Of a stretch of 64,000 bases of DNA, positions 1 through 7,389 are shown one piece after another; within the stretch, counting starts at the first letter, position 1, and each line of letters begins with the position of its first letter. The translations under genes and the position numbers were made by a program. The stretch covers positions 248,001 through 312,000 of the forward strand of contig NZ_JAQQPS010000002.1 of NCBI RefSeq assembly GCF_036688685.1, read 5' to 3'. This stretch comes from JALYUM01 sp036688685. GTDB lineage: Bacteria; Pseudomonadota; Gammaproteobacteria; Burkholderiales; Burkholderiaceae_D. Under the pieces are notes generated by a model, which saw only the letters and a program-made list of their open reading frames with translations, had not been told where the DNA came from and ran no database searches.

Positions 1-2
1 TC

Positions 3-1085
3 GATCCGGAATCGATTTTTAAAGCGATGAACGTGGTGCACCGCCGCATCAAGGGTGCCTACGCCGTGGTCGCGCAAATCGCCGGCCATGGCTTGTTGGC
101 ATTCCGCGACCCGTTCGGCATTCGTCCGCTGTGCATCGGCGTCAACGAAACCGACAGCGGCACCGAATACATGGTGGCCAGCGAATCGGTGGCCCTGGAA
201 GGCATTGGTTTCCGTTTCCTGCGCGATGTCGCGCCGGGCGAAGCCGTGTTCATCGATAACGATGGCGTCATGCACGCACGCCAGTGCGCCGACAACCCGT
301 CGCTCAATCCCTGCGCCTTCGAATATGTCTACCTGGCGCGCCCGGATTCGATTCTCGACGGCGCCTCGGTGTACGCCACCCGCCTGAAAATGGGCGAATA
401 CCTGGCCGATAAAATCCGCGCCGAATTTCGCACCGGCGAAATCGACGTGGTCATGCCGATTCCCGATTCGTCCCGTCCGGCCGCGATTCAACTGGCGCTG
501 AAACTGGGCATCGAATACCGCGAAGGTTTTATCAAGAACCGCTACATCGGCCGCACCTTCCTGATGCCAGGGCAAGCCATCCGCAGCAAATCCGTGCGCC
601 AGAAACTGAACGCCATCGGTTCCGAATTCAAGGGCAAAAACGTGCTGCTGGTGGATGACTCCATCGTGCGCGGCACCACCAGCCGCGAAATCGTGCAAAT
701 GGCCCGCGAAGCCGGCGCGCGCAATGTGTTTTTCGCATCCGCCGCGCCGCCGGTGCTGTTCCCGAACGTGTATGGCATCGATATGCCGACCCGCGACGAA
801 CTCATCGCCTACGGCCGCAGCACCGACGAAGTGTGCCGCGAAATTACTGCCGACCGCCTGGTGTATCAGGATATCGATGCCCTGAAACGCTCCATTTCGG
901 ACGTGAATCCGGTGCTGCAGAGTTTCGAAGCATCGTGTTTCGACGGCATTTATGTGACCGGCGACGTAACGCCGGAATACCTGGATCGCCTGGAAAATGC
1001 CCGTCATAATCCAAAGAAGGCGCTGCCGGAAGATACCGTGCGCACCCAGCTCAATCTGAATGCGGCGATTGCCACTGCGGAGTAA
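3..1085 (+). CDS. purF: Amidophosphoribosyltransferase, 5'-truncated by window edge
   Basis: Catalyses the first committed step of purine synthesis, turning PRPP and glutamine into phosphoribosylamine in the cytoplasm. The reading frame is open from base 3, so the gene starts outside the window; about 360 residues remain of the roughly 505 usual in the family. The N-terminal glutamine-hydrolase cysteine is therefore not visible. What is present covers the end of the glutaminase domain (AFRDPFGIRPL, YMVASESVAL) and the whole phosphoribosyltransferase domain with the PRPP-binding loop VLLVDDSIVRGTTS. The next gene starts 5 bases after the stop, so the two are probably co-transcribed. The ATG at 27 is internal and not a real start. 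Confidence 0.97.
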   Translation, partial: DPESIFKAMNVVHRRIKGAYAVVAQIAGHGLLAFRDPFGIRPLCIGVNETDSGTEYMVASESVALEGIGFRFLRDVAPGEAVFIDNDGVMHARQCADNPSLNPCAFEYVYLARPDSILDGASVYATRLKMGEYLADKIRAEFRTGEIDVVMPIPDSSRPAAIQLALKLGIEYREGFIKNRYIGRTFLMPGQAIRSKSVRQKLNAIGSEFKGKNVLLVDDSIVRGTTSREIVQMAREAGARNVFFASAAPPVLFPNVYGIDMPTRDELIAYGRSTDEVCREITADRLVYQDIDALKRSISDVNPVLQSFEASCFDGIYVTGDVTPEYLDRLENARHNPKKALPEDTVRTQLNLNAAIATAE

Positions 1086-1090
1086 ATGAG

Positions 1091-2332
1091 ATGCCGGAAA
1101 AACTGCATTATGGTTTTACCACCACGATCCTGCACAACGACCGCCGCAAGGTGATCGAGCACGGCTCGCTGCACAAGCCGGTGCACACGTCGGTCGCGTT
1201 CGGTTACAACGATGCGCGCCAGCTGGCATCAGTGTTCCAGGGCAAGGAGCCGGGCTTCCGTTATGGTCGCCAGGGCAACCCGACCGTGTCGGCACTGGAA
1301 GACAAGATCAGCAAGATGGAAGACGGCGTGGCCAGCCTGTGCTTCGGCACTGGCATGGCAGCCATCGGCGCGCTGTTCCAGGCGCTGCTGCGCGCTGGGG
1401 ACCAGGTCGTGTCGTCCGCCTTCCTGTTCGGTAACACCAACAGCCTGTGGCAGACGGTGGCGGGGCAGGGCGTCGATGTCGCCTTTGTCGATGCCACCGA
1501 TGTGGCCAACGTGGCGGCCGCCATCACGCCGGCCACGCGCATGGTGTTTGTGGAAACCATCGCCAACCCGCGCACCCAGGTGGCCGACCTGGTCCGCATC
1601 GGCGAACTGTGCCGCGAGCGCGGCATCCTGTACGTGGTCGACAACACGATGACCACGCCCTGGTTGTTCCGCCCGAAAACGGTGGGCGCCGGCATCGTCA
1701 TCAATTCGCTGACCAAGTCGATTGGCGGCCACGGCATGGCGCTGGGCGGCAGCCTGACCGACACCGGCCTGTTCGACTGGAGCGCTTACCCGAACATCGC
1801 GCCGAATTTCCGCAAGCAGCCGGCCAGCCAGCAAGGCATGGCGCAGCTGCGTGCCAAGGCCTTGCGCGATTTCGGCGCGTCGCTCAGCCCGGACGCGGCG
1901 CACCAGATTGCCGTGGGCGCCGAAACGCTGGCGCTGCGCATGGAGCGTACCTGTGCGAATGCGCTGGCGCTGGCGCAGATGCTGGAAGCGGACGACCGGG
2001 TCGCGGCGGTCCATTATCCCGGCCTGGCGTCGCACCCGCAGCATGATTTGACGCGCAAACTGTTCCGCGCCAGCGGATCCCTGTTCAGCTTTGAACTGAA
2101 AGACGGGATCAATTGCTTCGATTACCTGAACCGGCTGACGGTGGGTATTCCGGCCAGCAACCTGGGTGACACGCGCACGCTGGTCATTCCGGTGGCGCAC
2201 ACCATCTTCTTCGAGATGGGCGCCGAACGGCGCGCCAGCATGGGCATCGCTGAGTCGCTGATCCGGGTTTCGGTGGGCATTGAAGAGACGGCCGATTTGC
2301 TGGCCGATTTCGGCGCCGCGCTCGACGTTTAA
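1091..2332 (+). CDS. PLP-dependent Cys/Met metabolism enzyme (cystathionine gamma-synthase / O-acylhomoserine sulfhydrylase family)
   Basis: A 413-residue fold-type I PLP enzyme of the trans-sulfuration family. Visible signatures are the RYGRQGNPT phosphate-binding segment (about residues 57-65), VDNT with the ring-pairing Asp near 184, and NSLTKSIGG with the Schiff-base Lys near 209. The family makes or breaks C-S bonds on homoserine derivatives or methionine. In betaproteobacteria a metZ-like gene commonly follows purF, which favours O-succinylhomoserine sulfhydrylase. The N-terminus differs from classical MetZ, so cystathionine gamma-synthase or methionine gamma-lyase cannot be excluded and no symbol is given. 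It lies 5 bases after purF. Confidence 0.85.
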   Translation: MPEKLHYGFTTTILHNDRRKVIEHGSLHKPVHTSVAFGYNDARQLASVFQGKEPGFRYGRQGNPTVSALEDKISKMEDGVASLCFGTGMAAIGALFQALLRAGDQVVSSAFLFGNTNSLWQTVAGQGVDVAFVDATDVANVAAAITPATRMVFVETIANPRTQVADLVRIGELCRERGILYVVDNTMTTPWLFRPKTVGAGIVINSLTKSIGGHGMALGGSLTDTGLFDWSAYPNIAPNFRKQPASQQGMAQLRAKALRDFGASLSPDAAHQIAVGAETLALRMERTCANALALAQMLEADDRVAAVHYPGLASHPQHDLTRKLFRASGSLFSFELKDGINCFDYLNRLTVGIPASNLGDTRTLVIPVAHTIFFEMGAERRASMGIAESLIRVSVGIEETADLLADFGAALDV

Positions 2333-2395
2333 TTGCTGCGCCATTTCCCGACGGCGCGCAAGATCTTGCCGTGGCCGACCACACCCCGCGCTGCT

Positions 2396-3013
2396 TCAAC
2401 GGCTCAGGTTAGCAAACGCAAGCGATACGCCCAGCCCCATTAAAAGCGCGCCGATCAATTTGTCGATCACCTTCTGGTGATTGACCATGCGGGATCGAAA
2501 CGCGTGTTGCGAGAAAAATAGCGCGACCAGCGCGAACCAGAAAAAGTGGGTAGCCGACATGAACAAGCCATAGCCGAACTGGATCGGCAATGGCGTCGCC
2601 GCTTGCACGACCTGGGTGTAGGTGCTGACGACAAACAGCGTCGTCTTCGGATTCAATGCGTTGGTCAGAAAACCATTACTGAGCAATGTAATGGGCGATA
2701 CCGTGCTGTCGGCGTGCAGGTCGATGGTCAGTTTCGATTGATTGGAAAACGTCTTCCATCCGATGACGATCAAATACAGGGCGCCGGCTATTTTAATCAC
2801 GGTGAATAACCAGGGTGAATGCGCGCTGATCAAAGCAATGCCAAATATCGTGTAAAACACATGGACCTGCACACCGAGCGCGATGCCGAGCGCGGCAAGC
2901 AGCCCGGCATTGCGGCCATACAGATAGCTGTTTCGCGTCACCATCGCGAAATCCGGACCCGGACTGATGGTGGCCAGGATAGTAATCAGTGCAACAGCAA
3001 CGAGCTCGGTCAT
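2396..3013 (-). CDS. LysE/RhtB family amino-acid exporter
   Basis: A 205-residue inner-membrane protein of the LysE/RhtB exporter family, which expels amino acids or derivatives. The N-terminus carries the family motif ISPGPDFAMV and about six hydrophobic segments follow, with NALNPKTTLF in the middle. The frame is open further upstream, but the ATG at 3013 is chosen because AGGAAAG sits just before it and the protein starts in the normal family place. It is divergent from the LysR-type gene at 3158; such pairs usually mean that the LysR protein controls the exporter. Substrate unknown. Confidence 0.9.
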   Translation of the reverse strand: MTELVAVALITILATISPGPDFAMVTRNSYLYGRNAGLLAALGIALGVQVHVFYTIFGIALISAHSPWLFTVIKIAGALYLIVIGWKTFSNQSKLTIDLHADSTVSPITLLSNGFLTNALNPKTTLFVVSTYTQVVQAATPLPIQFGYGLFMSATHFFWFALVALFFSQHAFRSRMVNHQKVIDKLIGALLMGLGVSLAFANLSR

Positions 3014-3096
3014 GGTTCTTTCCTTCGTTAGTAGTGGCAATTGCGCGCGCCCCGCCGATACAATTTCGGGGAATCTTTCTGGCGACAAATTATGGA

Positions 3097-3102
3097 TATA
3101 AT
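3097..3102 (+). promoter_or_regulatory. Possible -10 element for the LysR-type gene
   Basis: A perfect TATAAT lies 55 bases before the LysR-type start codon, in the 144-bp divergent region shared with the exporter gene. No convincing -35 is found 16-18 bases upstream, as expected if the promoter is weak or regulator dependent. Weak call. Confidence 0.3.
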
Positions 3103-3157
3103 GCCGGGGGCTGAATAGCGATGTATCGTCTCCATAACGCGTGAGAAAAACTGACGG

Positions 3158-4033
3158 ATGGCCAGGCAAATACCGCTCAACACACTGCGTTTTTTTGAAG
3201 CCGCCGCCAGGCTTGGCAGTTTCGTCAAAGCCGCCCACGAGCTGAACCTGACGCATGGCGCGGTCAGTCGCCAGATCCGCCTGCTCGAACAGACCTTGGG
3301 CATTGCATTGTTCGAGCGCCGCAACCGGGGCGTGTTTTTGACGGCGCAGGGCGAGCGCTTGCGCGCCGTGACCGAGGACGCGTTCGAACGGATCGACGCG
3401 ACCGTGCAGGCATTGCGTGAGCCTGCGCGGCAGGCGCCCTTGGTGGTGTCATGCGAACCGACGATTTCGATGAAATGGCTGATACCGCGGCTGGGTGATT
3501 TTGCGCGGCGCTATCCGGAGGTGCCGCTGCACATCTTTGCGTCGGGTGGCCCGGTGGCGTTTCAGCGCGACGGGGTCGACGTGGCCTTGCGCCGCAACGA
3601 CTTTCATTGGAGCGCGGAGCTGCATGCGGAAAAGGTGTGCGATGAATGGGTGGGACCGGTCTGCGCGCCGACGCTGCTGAAACGGCGCCAGCTCGATCTG
3701 CCCGCGCAAAAAATCCTGCACACGGCGTCGCGCAAGAGCGCCTGGCCAAACTGGCGCAGCGTCAGCGCCACGAGCGCCAGCCATAGCGGCAGCCAGACCT
3801 ACGAGCATTTCTATCTGTCGCTGCAAGCTGCCTGTGCCGGTCTGGGCGTGGCGATCGGCTCGGTCTTCATGACGCAGGAAGAGATTGGCAGCGCACGCCT
3901 GGTTGCGCCGTTCGGCTTCATGCGCGACGGGTCCGCGTACTTCCTGCTGTCGTCGCGACCGTTCGAGACCGATCCGCGCCGCGTCGCTTTCCTGGCATGG
4001 CTACGCCAGCAAATGCACTATTTGCCGGCCTGA
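3158..4033 (+). CDS. LysR-type transcriptional regulator (GcvA-like)
   Basis: A 291-residue LysR-type regulator. The N-terminal winged helix-turn-helix spans about residues 5-65 (NTLRFFEAAARLGSF, then the recognition helix region AVSRQIRLLE). A periplasmic-binding-like effector domain follows from about residue 90. The opening resembles GcvA/AmpR-type regulators. It is divergent from the LysE-family exporter, with 144 bp between the starts, so the exporter is the likely target and the exported amino acid a possible inducer. That regulatory link is inferred from layout only. Confidence 0.88.
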   Translation: MARQIPLNTLRFFEAAARLGSFVKAAHELNLTHGAVSRQIRLLEQTLGIALFERRNRGVFLTAQGERLRAVTEDAFERIDATVQALREPARQAPLVVSCEPTISMKWLIPRLGDFARRYPEVPLHIFASGGPVAFQRDGVDVALRRNDFHWSAELHAEKVCDEWVGPVCAPTLLKRRQLDLPAQKILHTASRKSAWPNWRSVSATSASHSGSQTYEHFYLSLQAACAGLGVAIGSVFMTQEEIGSARLVAPFGFMRDGSAYFLLSSRPFETDPRRVAFLAWLRQQMHYLPA

Positions 4034-4080
4034 TGTGGCGCGTGATTCACTGGCCGACTTCGGTGATGCCTTCACGGACA

Positions 4081-4692
4081 TCAAGCGTAGAAGCTGTCTG
4101 GATGGCGCCAGCCTGGCAGCTCGCTGATGCGCTGGATCCATCCGGCCACATGCAGCGGCAGCGCGACCTGTGCCTGGTCAGCCCAGAACAGGTAGGCGCT
4201 CATCGACAGGTCGACGATGGTCGGCGCGGCGCCGAGGATAAAATCCCGGCCATCCGCCAGTTCGATATCCATGCGTGAAATATCTGCATTGCAACGCTCG
4301 CGCAGCATCGCCATAACCGCCGCATCGACGCCGCCGCCGCGCACTGCGTGCCGCAGGTTCGGTAGGGAAAAGCCGATCCGGTTTGCTTCCCAGAACAGCC
4401 ACTGGCTTACGCCATCCTGCAAGGCGGCAGTCTCGCCTTCCAGTACGCCGCTGTGCGCCGCCAGGTGCAGCAGGACCGCATTCGACTGGGCGTAAATGCG
4501 CCCGTTGTGCAACAACACCGGCACTTCGCCATGTGGCGATAAATTGCGAAACGCCTGGGGCCGCGCGGCGCGCGCCTGGCTCAGGTCGATCTCGTGAAAT
4601 GTGTACGGCAACTGCGCCATTTCCAGCAACACGCGCACCTTGAAGGCATGGCCCGATGCGCGTGCGCCGTAGAGCGTGATGTCGTCACGCAC
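4081..4692 (-). CDS. Glutathione S-transferase family protein
   Basis: A 203-residue cytoplasmic protein with the GST layout: an N-terminal thioredoxin-like domain (about 1-80) with the cis-proline motif GEVPVLL and the glutathione-contacting QSNAVLLHLA segment, then an all-helical C-terminal domain. The usual catalytic Ser/Tyr region near the N-terminus reads YGARASGHAFKV. It lies 3 bases downstream of lexA on the same strand, so it may be read through from the lexA promoter and be mildly damage inducible; that is inference. Substrate cannot be told. Confidence 0.85.
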   Translation of the reverse strand: MRDDITLYGARASGHAFKVRVLLEMAQLPYTFHEIDLSQARAARPQAFRNLSPHGEVPVLLHNGRIYAQSNAVLLHLAAHSGVLEGETAALQDGVSQWLFWEANRIGFSLPNLRHAVRGGGVDAAVMAMLRERCNADISRMDIELADGRDFILGAAPTIVDLSMSAYLFWADQAQVALPLHVAGWIQRISELPGWRHPDSFYA

Positions 4693-4695
4693 GCC

Positions 4696-5328
4696 TCAGT
4701 TCCAGCTGCGCATTAGCCCTACAGCAAGCCCTTCCAGCGCGAACTCGTCTTCCGGGTCAACCCGGATGATTTTGAAGTCGGGGTTCTCCGGCAGCAGCTC
4801 GACCAGGGAACCCGTCTTGCGGTAACGCTTGACGGTGACGTCGTCACCGATGCGCGCCACGACGATCTGGCCGTTCTTGGCACTGTCGACTTTTTTGACC
4901 GCCAGCAAATCGCCGTCCATGATGCCGGCGTCGCGCATCGACCAGCCGCGTACCTTCAGCAGGAAGTCGGGTTTGGCCGCGAACATGGCTGGATCGACGT
5001 TGTAGGTCGCCTCCACATGTTCCTGGGCCAGGATGGGCGAACCGGCGGCCACGCGCCCGACCAGCGGCAGCGCCATCATGATGGCGGCAGGGACGATCGC
5101 GACCGTTTCCACGGAAGCGCCGATCAGGCGGATGCCGCGCGAGGTGCCGGGGGCGATTTCGATCGCGCCCTTGCGGGCCAGCGCTTGCAGGTGTTCTTCG
5201 GCCGCGTTGGCCGATTTGAAGCCCAGTTCACGGGCGATCTCGGCGCGGGTCGGGGGAAAGCCGGTGTTTTCGATGGCTTCGCGGATCAAATTCAGAATTT
5301 GTTCCTGCCGTGCAGTGAGCTTGATCAT
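4696..5328 (-). CDS. lexA: LexA repressor / autoprotease
   Basis: Represses SOS genes and cuts itself when RecA filaments form. The 210-residue protein has an N-terminal winged helix (about 1-70), the Ala95-Gly96 cleavage bond in GRVAAGSP, the nucleophile Ser130 in GWSMRD and the general-base Lys167 in VTVKRY, all matching the E. coli pattern. The C-terminal dimerisation/peptidase domain is complete. The start is the only sensible ATG, and an SOS box lies 29 bases upstream, so the gene is autoregulated. The GST gene follows closely. Confidence 0.98.
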   Translation of the reverse strand: MIKLTARQEQILNLIREAIENTGFPPTRAEIARELGFKSANAAEEHLQALARKGAIEIAPGTSRGIRLIGASVETVAIVPAAIMMALPLVGRVAAGSPILAQEHVEATYNVDPAMFAAKPDFLLKVRGWSMRDAGIMDGDLLAVKKVDSAKNGQIVVARIGDDVTVKRYRKTGSLVELLPENPDFKIIRVDPEDEFALEGLAVGLMRSWN

Positions 5329-5355
5329 GGGGCTAAAGACTGGTTATATGGACAG

Positions 5356-5384
5356 ACTGTATTTTTGTACAGTATTTCGGGCAA
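5356..5384 (-). promoter_or_regulatory. lexA promoter with overlapping SOS (LexA) box
   Basis: Positions 5357-5372 read CTGT-N8-ACAG with an AT-rich core, a near-consensus LexA box. On the minus strand a -35 TTGCCC (5379-5384) and a -10 TACAGT (5356-5361) lie 17 bases apart, so the box covers the spacer and the -10. Bound LexA would directly block polymerase at its own gene. Confidence 0.88.
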
Positions 5385-5437
5385 TGCAAGGGAATTCGTG
5401 GCTTTTTTTCACACTCTGTGCAATAAACGGTTTCCAC

Positions 5438-5539
5438 CGTCACCCCCGCGCAGGCGGGGTCCTATAACACGCTGCCGAAGTCACACAGTTGATGGCTTCC
5501 GGCGGCATGCTATGGGTCCTCGCCTGCGCGAGGATGACG
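5438..5539. repeat. Dispersed imperfect inverted repeat, copy A
   Basis: A 102-bp element whose ends are inverted copies: it opens with cgtcacccccgcgcaggcgg and closes with cctgcgcgaggatgacg. It has the same arms as copies at 24467-24562 and 30271-30366, but its centre is more diverged. It sits between the divergent lexA and rpsF genes. Confidence 0.85.
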
Positions 5540-5604
5540 TGCTGAGGCAGGTTGCCGAAGGATATTGTGCAACATCATCACTAGCCCAAAGTCCCCATCC
5601 GGGT

Positions 5605-5610
5605 TATAAT
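5605..5610 (+). promoter_or_regulatory. Candidate -10 of the rpsF operon promoter
   Basis: A perfect TATAAT lies 75 bases before the rpsF start and just ahead of the leader hairpin, followed by a GC-rich discriminator (cgccggc) typical of growth-rate-controlled promoters. The -35 is poor. Confidence 0.5.
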
Positions 5611-5625
5611 CGCCGGCTTTCCCTT

Positions 5626-5653
5626 CCCACACTCGTCTTGACGCCGAGGTGGG
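5626..5653 (+). promoter_or_regulatory. Probable S6:S18 ribosomal-protein leader hairpin
   Basis: The rpsF leader folds as CCCAC (5626-5630), a bulged A, CTCG (5632-5635), a 9-base loop, then CGAG (5645-5648) and GTGGG (5649-5653). The 3' side carries a CCG next to the loop (5644-5646). Known S6:S18 leader motifs bind the S6-S18 pair through a conserved CCG in such a stem and repress the operon. The match is by eye only. Confidence 0.55.
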
Positions 5654-5684
5654 CATTTGTTTAAACGTCCTCAAGGAGTACTGA

Positions 5685-6098
5685 ATGCGTCACTATGAAA
5701 TCGTTTTTATTGTCCACCCGGACCAAAGCGAGCAAGTCCCGGCGATGATCGAACGTTATAAGGCCAGCGTCACTGCACGCGGCGGTAACATTCACCGCGT
5801 CGAAGACTGGGGCCGTCGTCAGATGGCTTACTCGATCCAGAAGCTGCCTAAAGCGCACTACATCTGCCTGAACATCGAATGCGACAACGACACCCTGGTC
5901 GAGTTGGAAACCGCCTTCAAATTCAATGATGCCGTGCTGCGCCACCTGACCGTCAAACTGAAGAAAGCCGAAACGGCTCCTTCGCCGATGATGAAGTCGG
6001 TACAGCGTGAAGACGCAGCCAAGAGCCACCGCTCGGAATCGGCACCAGCCGCAGCAGCCCCGGCTCCTGTCGCAGCGCCGGCGCCAGCCGCAGCGTAA
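5685..6098 (+). CDS. rpsF: 30S ribosomal protein S6
   Basis: Binds 16S rRNA with S18 in the small-subunit platform. The 137-residue protein begins with the standard MRHYEIVFIVHPDQ and keeps the central VEDWGRRQMAY segment. The last 35 or so residues form a low-complexity Ala/Pro tail, common in beta- and gammaproteobacterial S6. AAGGAG precedes the ATG. It is the first gene of rpsF-priB-rpsR-rplI; S18, its partner, lies two genes on. The leader hairpin upstream may give feedback control. Confidence 0.98.
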   Translation: MRHYEIVFIVHPDQSEQVPAMIERYKASVTARGGNIHRVEDWGRRQMAYSIQKLPKAHYICLNIECDNDTLVELETAFKFNDAVLRHLTVKLKKAETAPSPMMKSVQREDAAKSHRSESAPAAAAPAPVAAPAPAAA

Positions 6099-6125
6099 TT
6101 CAAGCAGCAATCTCGTAGCAAGGCA

Positions 6126-6419
6126 GTGAACCAGCTTCAGTTTGTAGCCACCATTTTAGAGCGCGACGTATTGCGTTATACCCCGGCCGGCGTGCCCATC
6201 GTGTCCGCCACCCTGTCGCACAGTTCGCAACAGGTCGAAGCAGGGGTGGAACGACTGGTCGAGTTTGAAATGGCAGCGTTGGCCGCAGGGGAAATATCCG
6301 GGCGGTTTTCACGGGCTGAATTGGGCGCAGTGCATCAGTTCACGGGATTTGTAGCAAAGAAGAATCGCAGCAGCAAAGCCCTGGTGTTTCACATCATTGA
6401 TTTCAGTGCCGCCGCCTGA
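6126..6419 (+). CDS. priB: Primosomal replication protein N (PriB)
   Basis: A 97-residue OB-fold protein that binds single-stranded DNA and PriA during replication restart. The sequence opens NQLQFVATILERDVLRYTPA and shows the SSB-like strand pattern. The start is GTG at 6126, with AAGG two bases upstream; no in-frame ATG exists before residue 47, so GTG is required. Its place between rpsF and rpsR is the classical one and confirms the identity. Confidence 0.95.
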   Translation: MNQLQFVATILERDVLRYTPAGVPIVSATLSHSSQQVEAGVERLVEFEMAALAAGEISGRFSRAELGAVHQFTGFVAKKNRSSKALVFHIIDFSAAA

Positions 6420-6458
6420 TTAAACTGGCGACGCATCATTTAGATACAGGAGCCTCAA

Positions 6459-6749
6459 ATGGCATTCGGTAAAAAGTTCGACAAAAACAAGCTCAAGCTC
6501 AAAGAGAAGCGCAAACAACAGAACCCACTGTTCAAGCGTAAGAAATTCTGCCGCTTCACCGCAGCAAACGTGGAACAAGTTGACTACAAAGACGTCGACA
6601 CCCTGAAAGACTTCGTCCAGGAAAATGGCAAGATCATGCCAGCCCGCCTGACCGGCACCAAGGCGCACTACCAGCGCCAGGTTGACACCGCCATCAAGCG
6701 CGCTCGCTACCTCGCGCTGCTGCCTTACACCGATCTGCACCACGCTTAA
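6459..6749 (+). CDS. rpsR: 30S ribosomal protein S18
   Basis: Partner of S6 in the 30S platform. The 96-residue protein has a lysine-rich N-terminal extension of about 20 residues compared with the 75-residue E. coli protein, which is usual in Burkholderiales. The core motifs KKFCRFTA and RLTGTKAHYQRQ are intact. AGGAG lies before the ATG. Confidence 0.98.
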   Translation: MAFGKKFDKNKLKLKEKRKQQNPLFKRKKFCRFTAANVEQVDYKDVDTLKDFVQENGKIMPARLTGTKAHYQRQVDTAIKRARYLALLPYTDLHHA

Positions 6750-6795
6750 TATCGGCAACGATATTTAGCCAAGTCAGATAATCCTGGAGAGAACT

Positions 6796-7248
6796 ATGCA
6801 AATCATTCTGTTAGAAAAAGTAGTCAACGTCGGCAACCTGGGCGACGTCGTGAAAGTCAAGGACGGTTACGCACGTAACTTCCTGATCCCACAACGCATG
6901 GCCCGCCGCGCCACCGCATCGGCTGTTGCCGAATTCGAAGTCAAGCGCGCCGAGTTGGAAAAAGTCGCCGCTGCAAAACTGAGCGCGTCGCAAGCCGAAG
7001 GCGAAAAACTGAGCGGCATGACTGTCACCATCGGCCAAAAAGCCGGCGTTGATGGCCGTCTGTTCGGTTCGGTCACCAACTCCGACATCGCTGAAGCGTT
7101 GACGAAGCAAGGTTTCGCTGTCGAAAAAGCGCAAGTGCGTCTGCCAACCGGTCCGTTGAAGACCACTGGCGAGCACCCGGTTGCAGTTGCTCTGCACACC
7201 GACGTGGTTGTTGAAATCACCATCGCTGTCGTGGGCGAGCAAGCGTAA
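6796..7248 (+). CDS. rplI: 50S ribosomal protein L9
   Basis: A 150-residue large-subunit protein that binds 23S rRNA. The N-terminal rRNA-binding domain (MQIILLEKVVNVGNLGDVV... KDGYARNFLIP) is followed by the long connecting helix and the C-terminal domain (residues about 80-150). GGAGAG precedes the ATG. It is the last ribosomal gene of the operon; a strong terminator follows at 7275-7298. Confidence 0.98.
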   Translation: MQIILLEKVVNVGNLGDVVKVKDGYARNFLIPQRMARRATASAVAEFEVKRAELEKVAAAKLSASQAEGEKLSGMTVTIGQKAGVDGRLFGSVTNSDIAEALTKQGFAVEKAQVRLPTGPLKTTGEHPVAVALHTDVVVEITIAVVGEQA

Positions 7249-7274
7249 GCTTGTTTCACACGCAGTAGCGAAGA

Positions 7275-7298
7275 AGCCGGGCTTGCCCGGCTTTTTTT
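7275..7298 (+). terminator. Rho-independent terminator after rplI
   Basis: Stem AGCCGGG (7275-7281) pairs with CCCGGCT (7286-7292) around a CTTG loop and is followed by a run of seven T. It separates the ribosomal operon from dnaB. Confidence 0.93.
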
Positions 7299-7389
7299 CG
7301 CTCTGCGATTCGCGGCCATTGCCAATTAGTTACCTTCTTCTCAGCAATTATCTCGCGATTGCGACTTCGGTCTACCCGGAGGCGGTATA

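Larger units (their letters stand above)
5373..5684. other. Divergent lexA / rpsF intergenic region
   Basis: With the 44 bases nearer lexA this is a 356-bp stretch without a gene. It holds the lexA promoter and SOS box, repeat copy A (5438-5539), a candidate rpsF -10 (5605-5610) and a leader hairpin (5626-5653). Open frames crossing it are translations of the repeat or antisense to lexA and are not credible genes. Confidence 0.7.

Noticed and set aside
5017..5664. Long plus-strand frames antisense to lexA running through repeat A
   Set aside because: They are antisense to a certain gene and then translate the repeat; typical GC-rich shadow frames.
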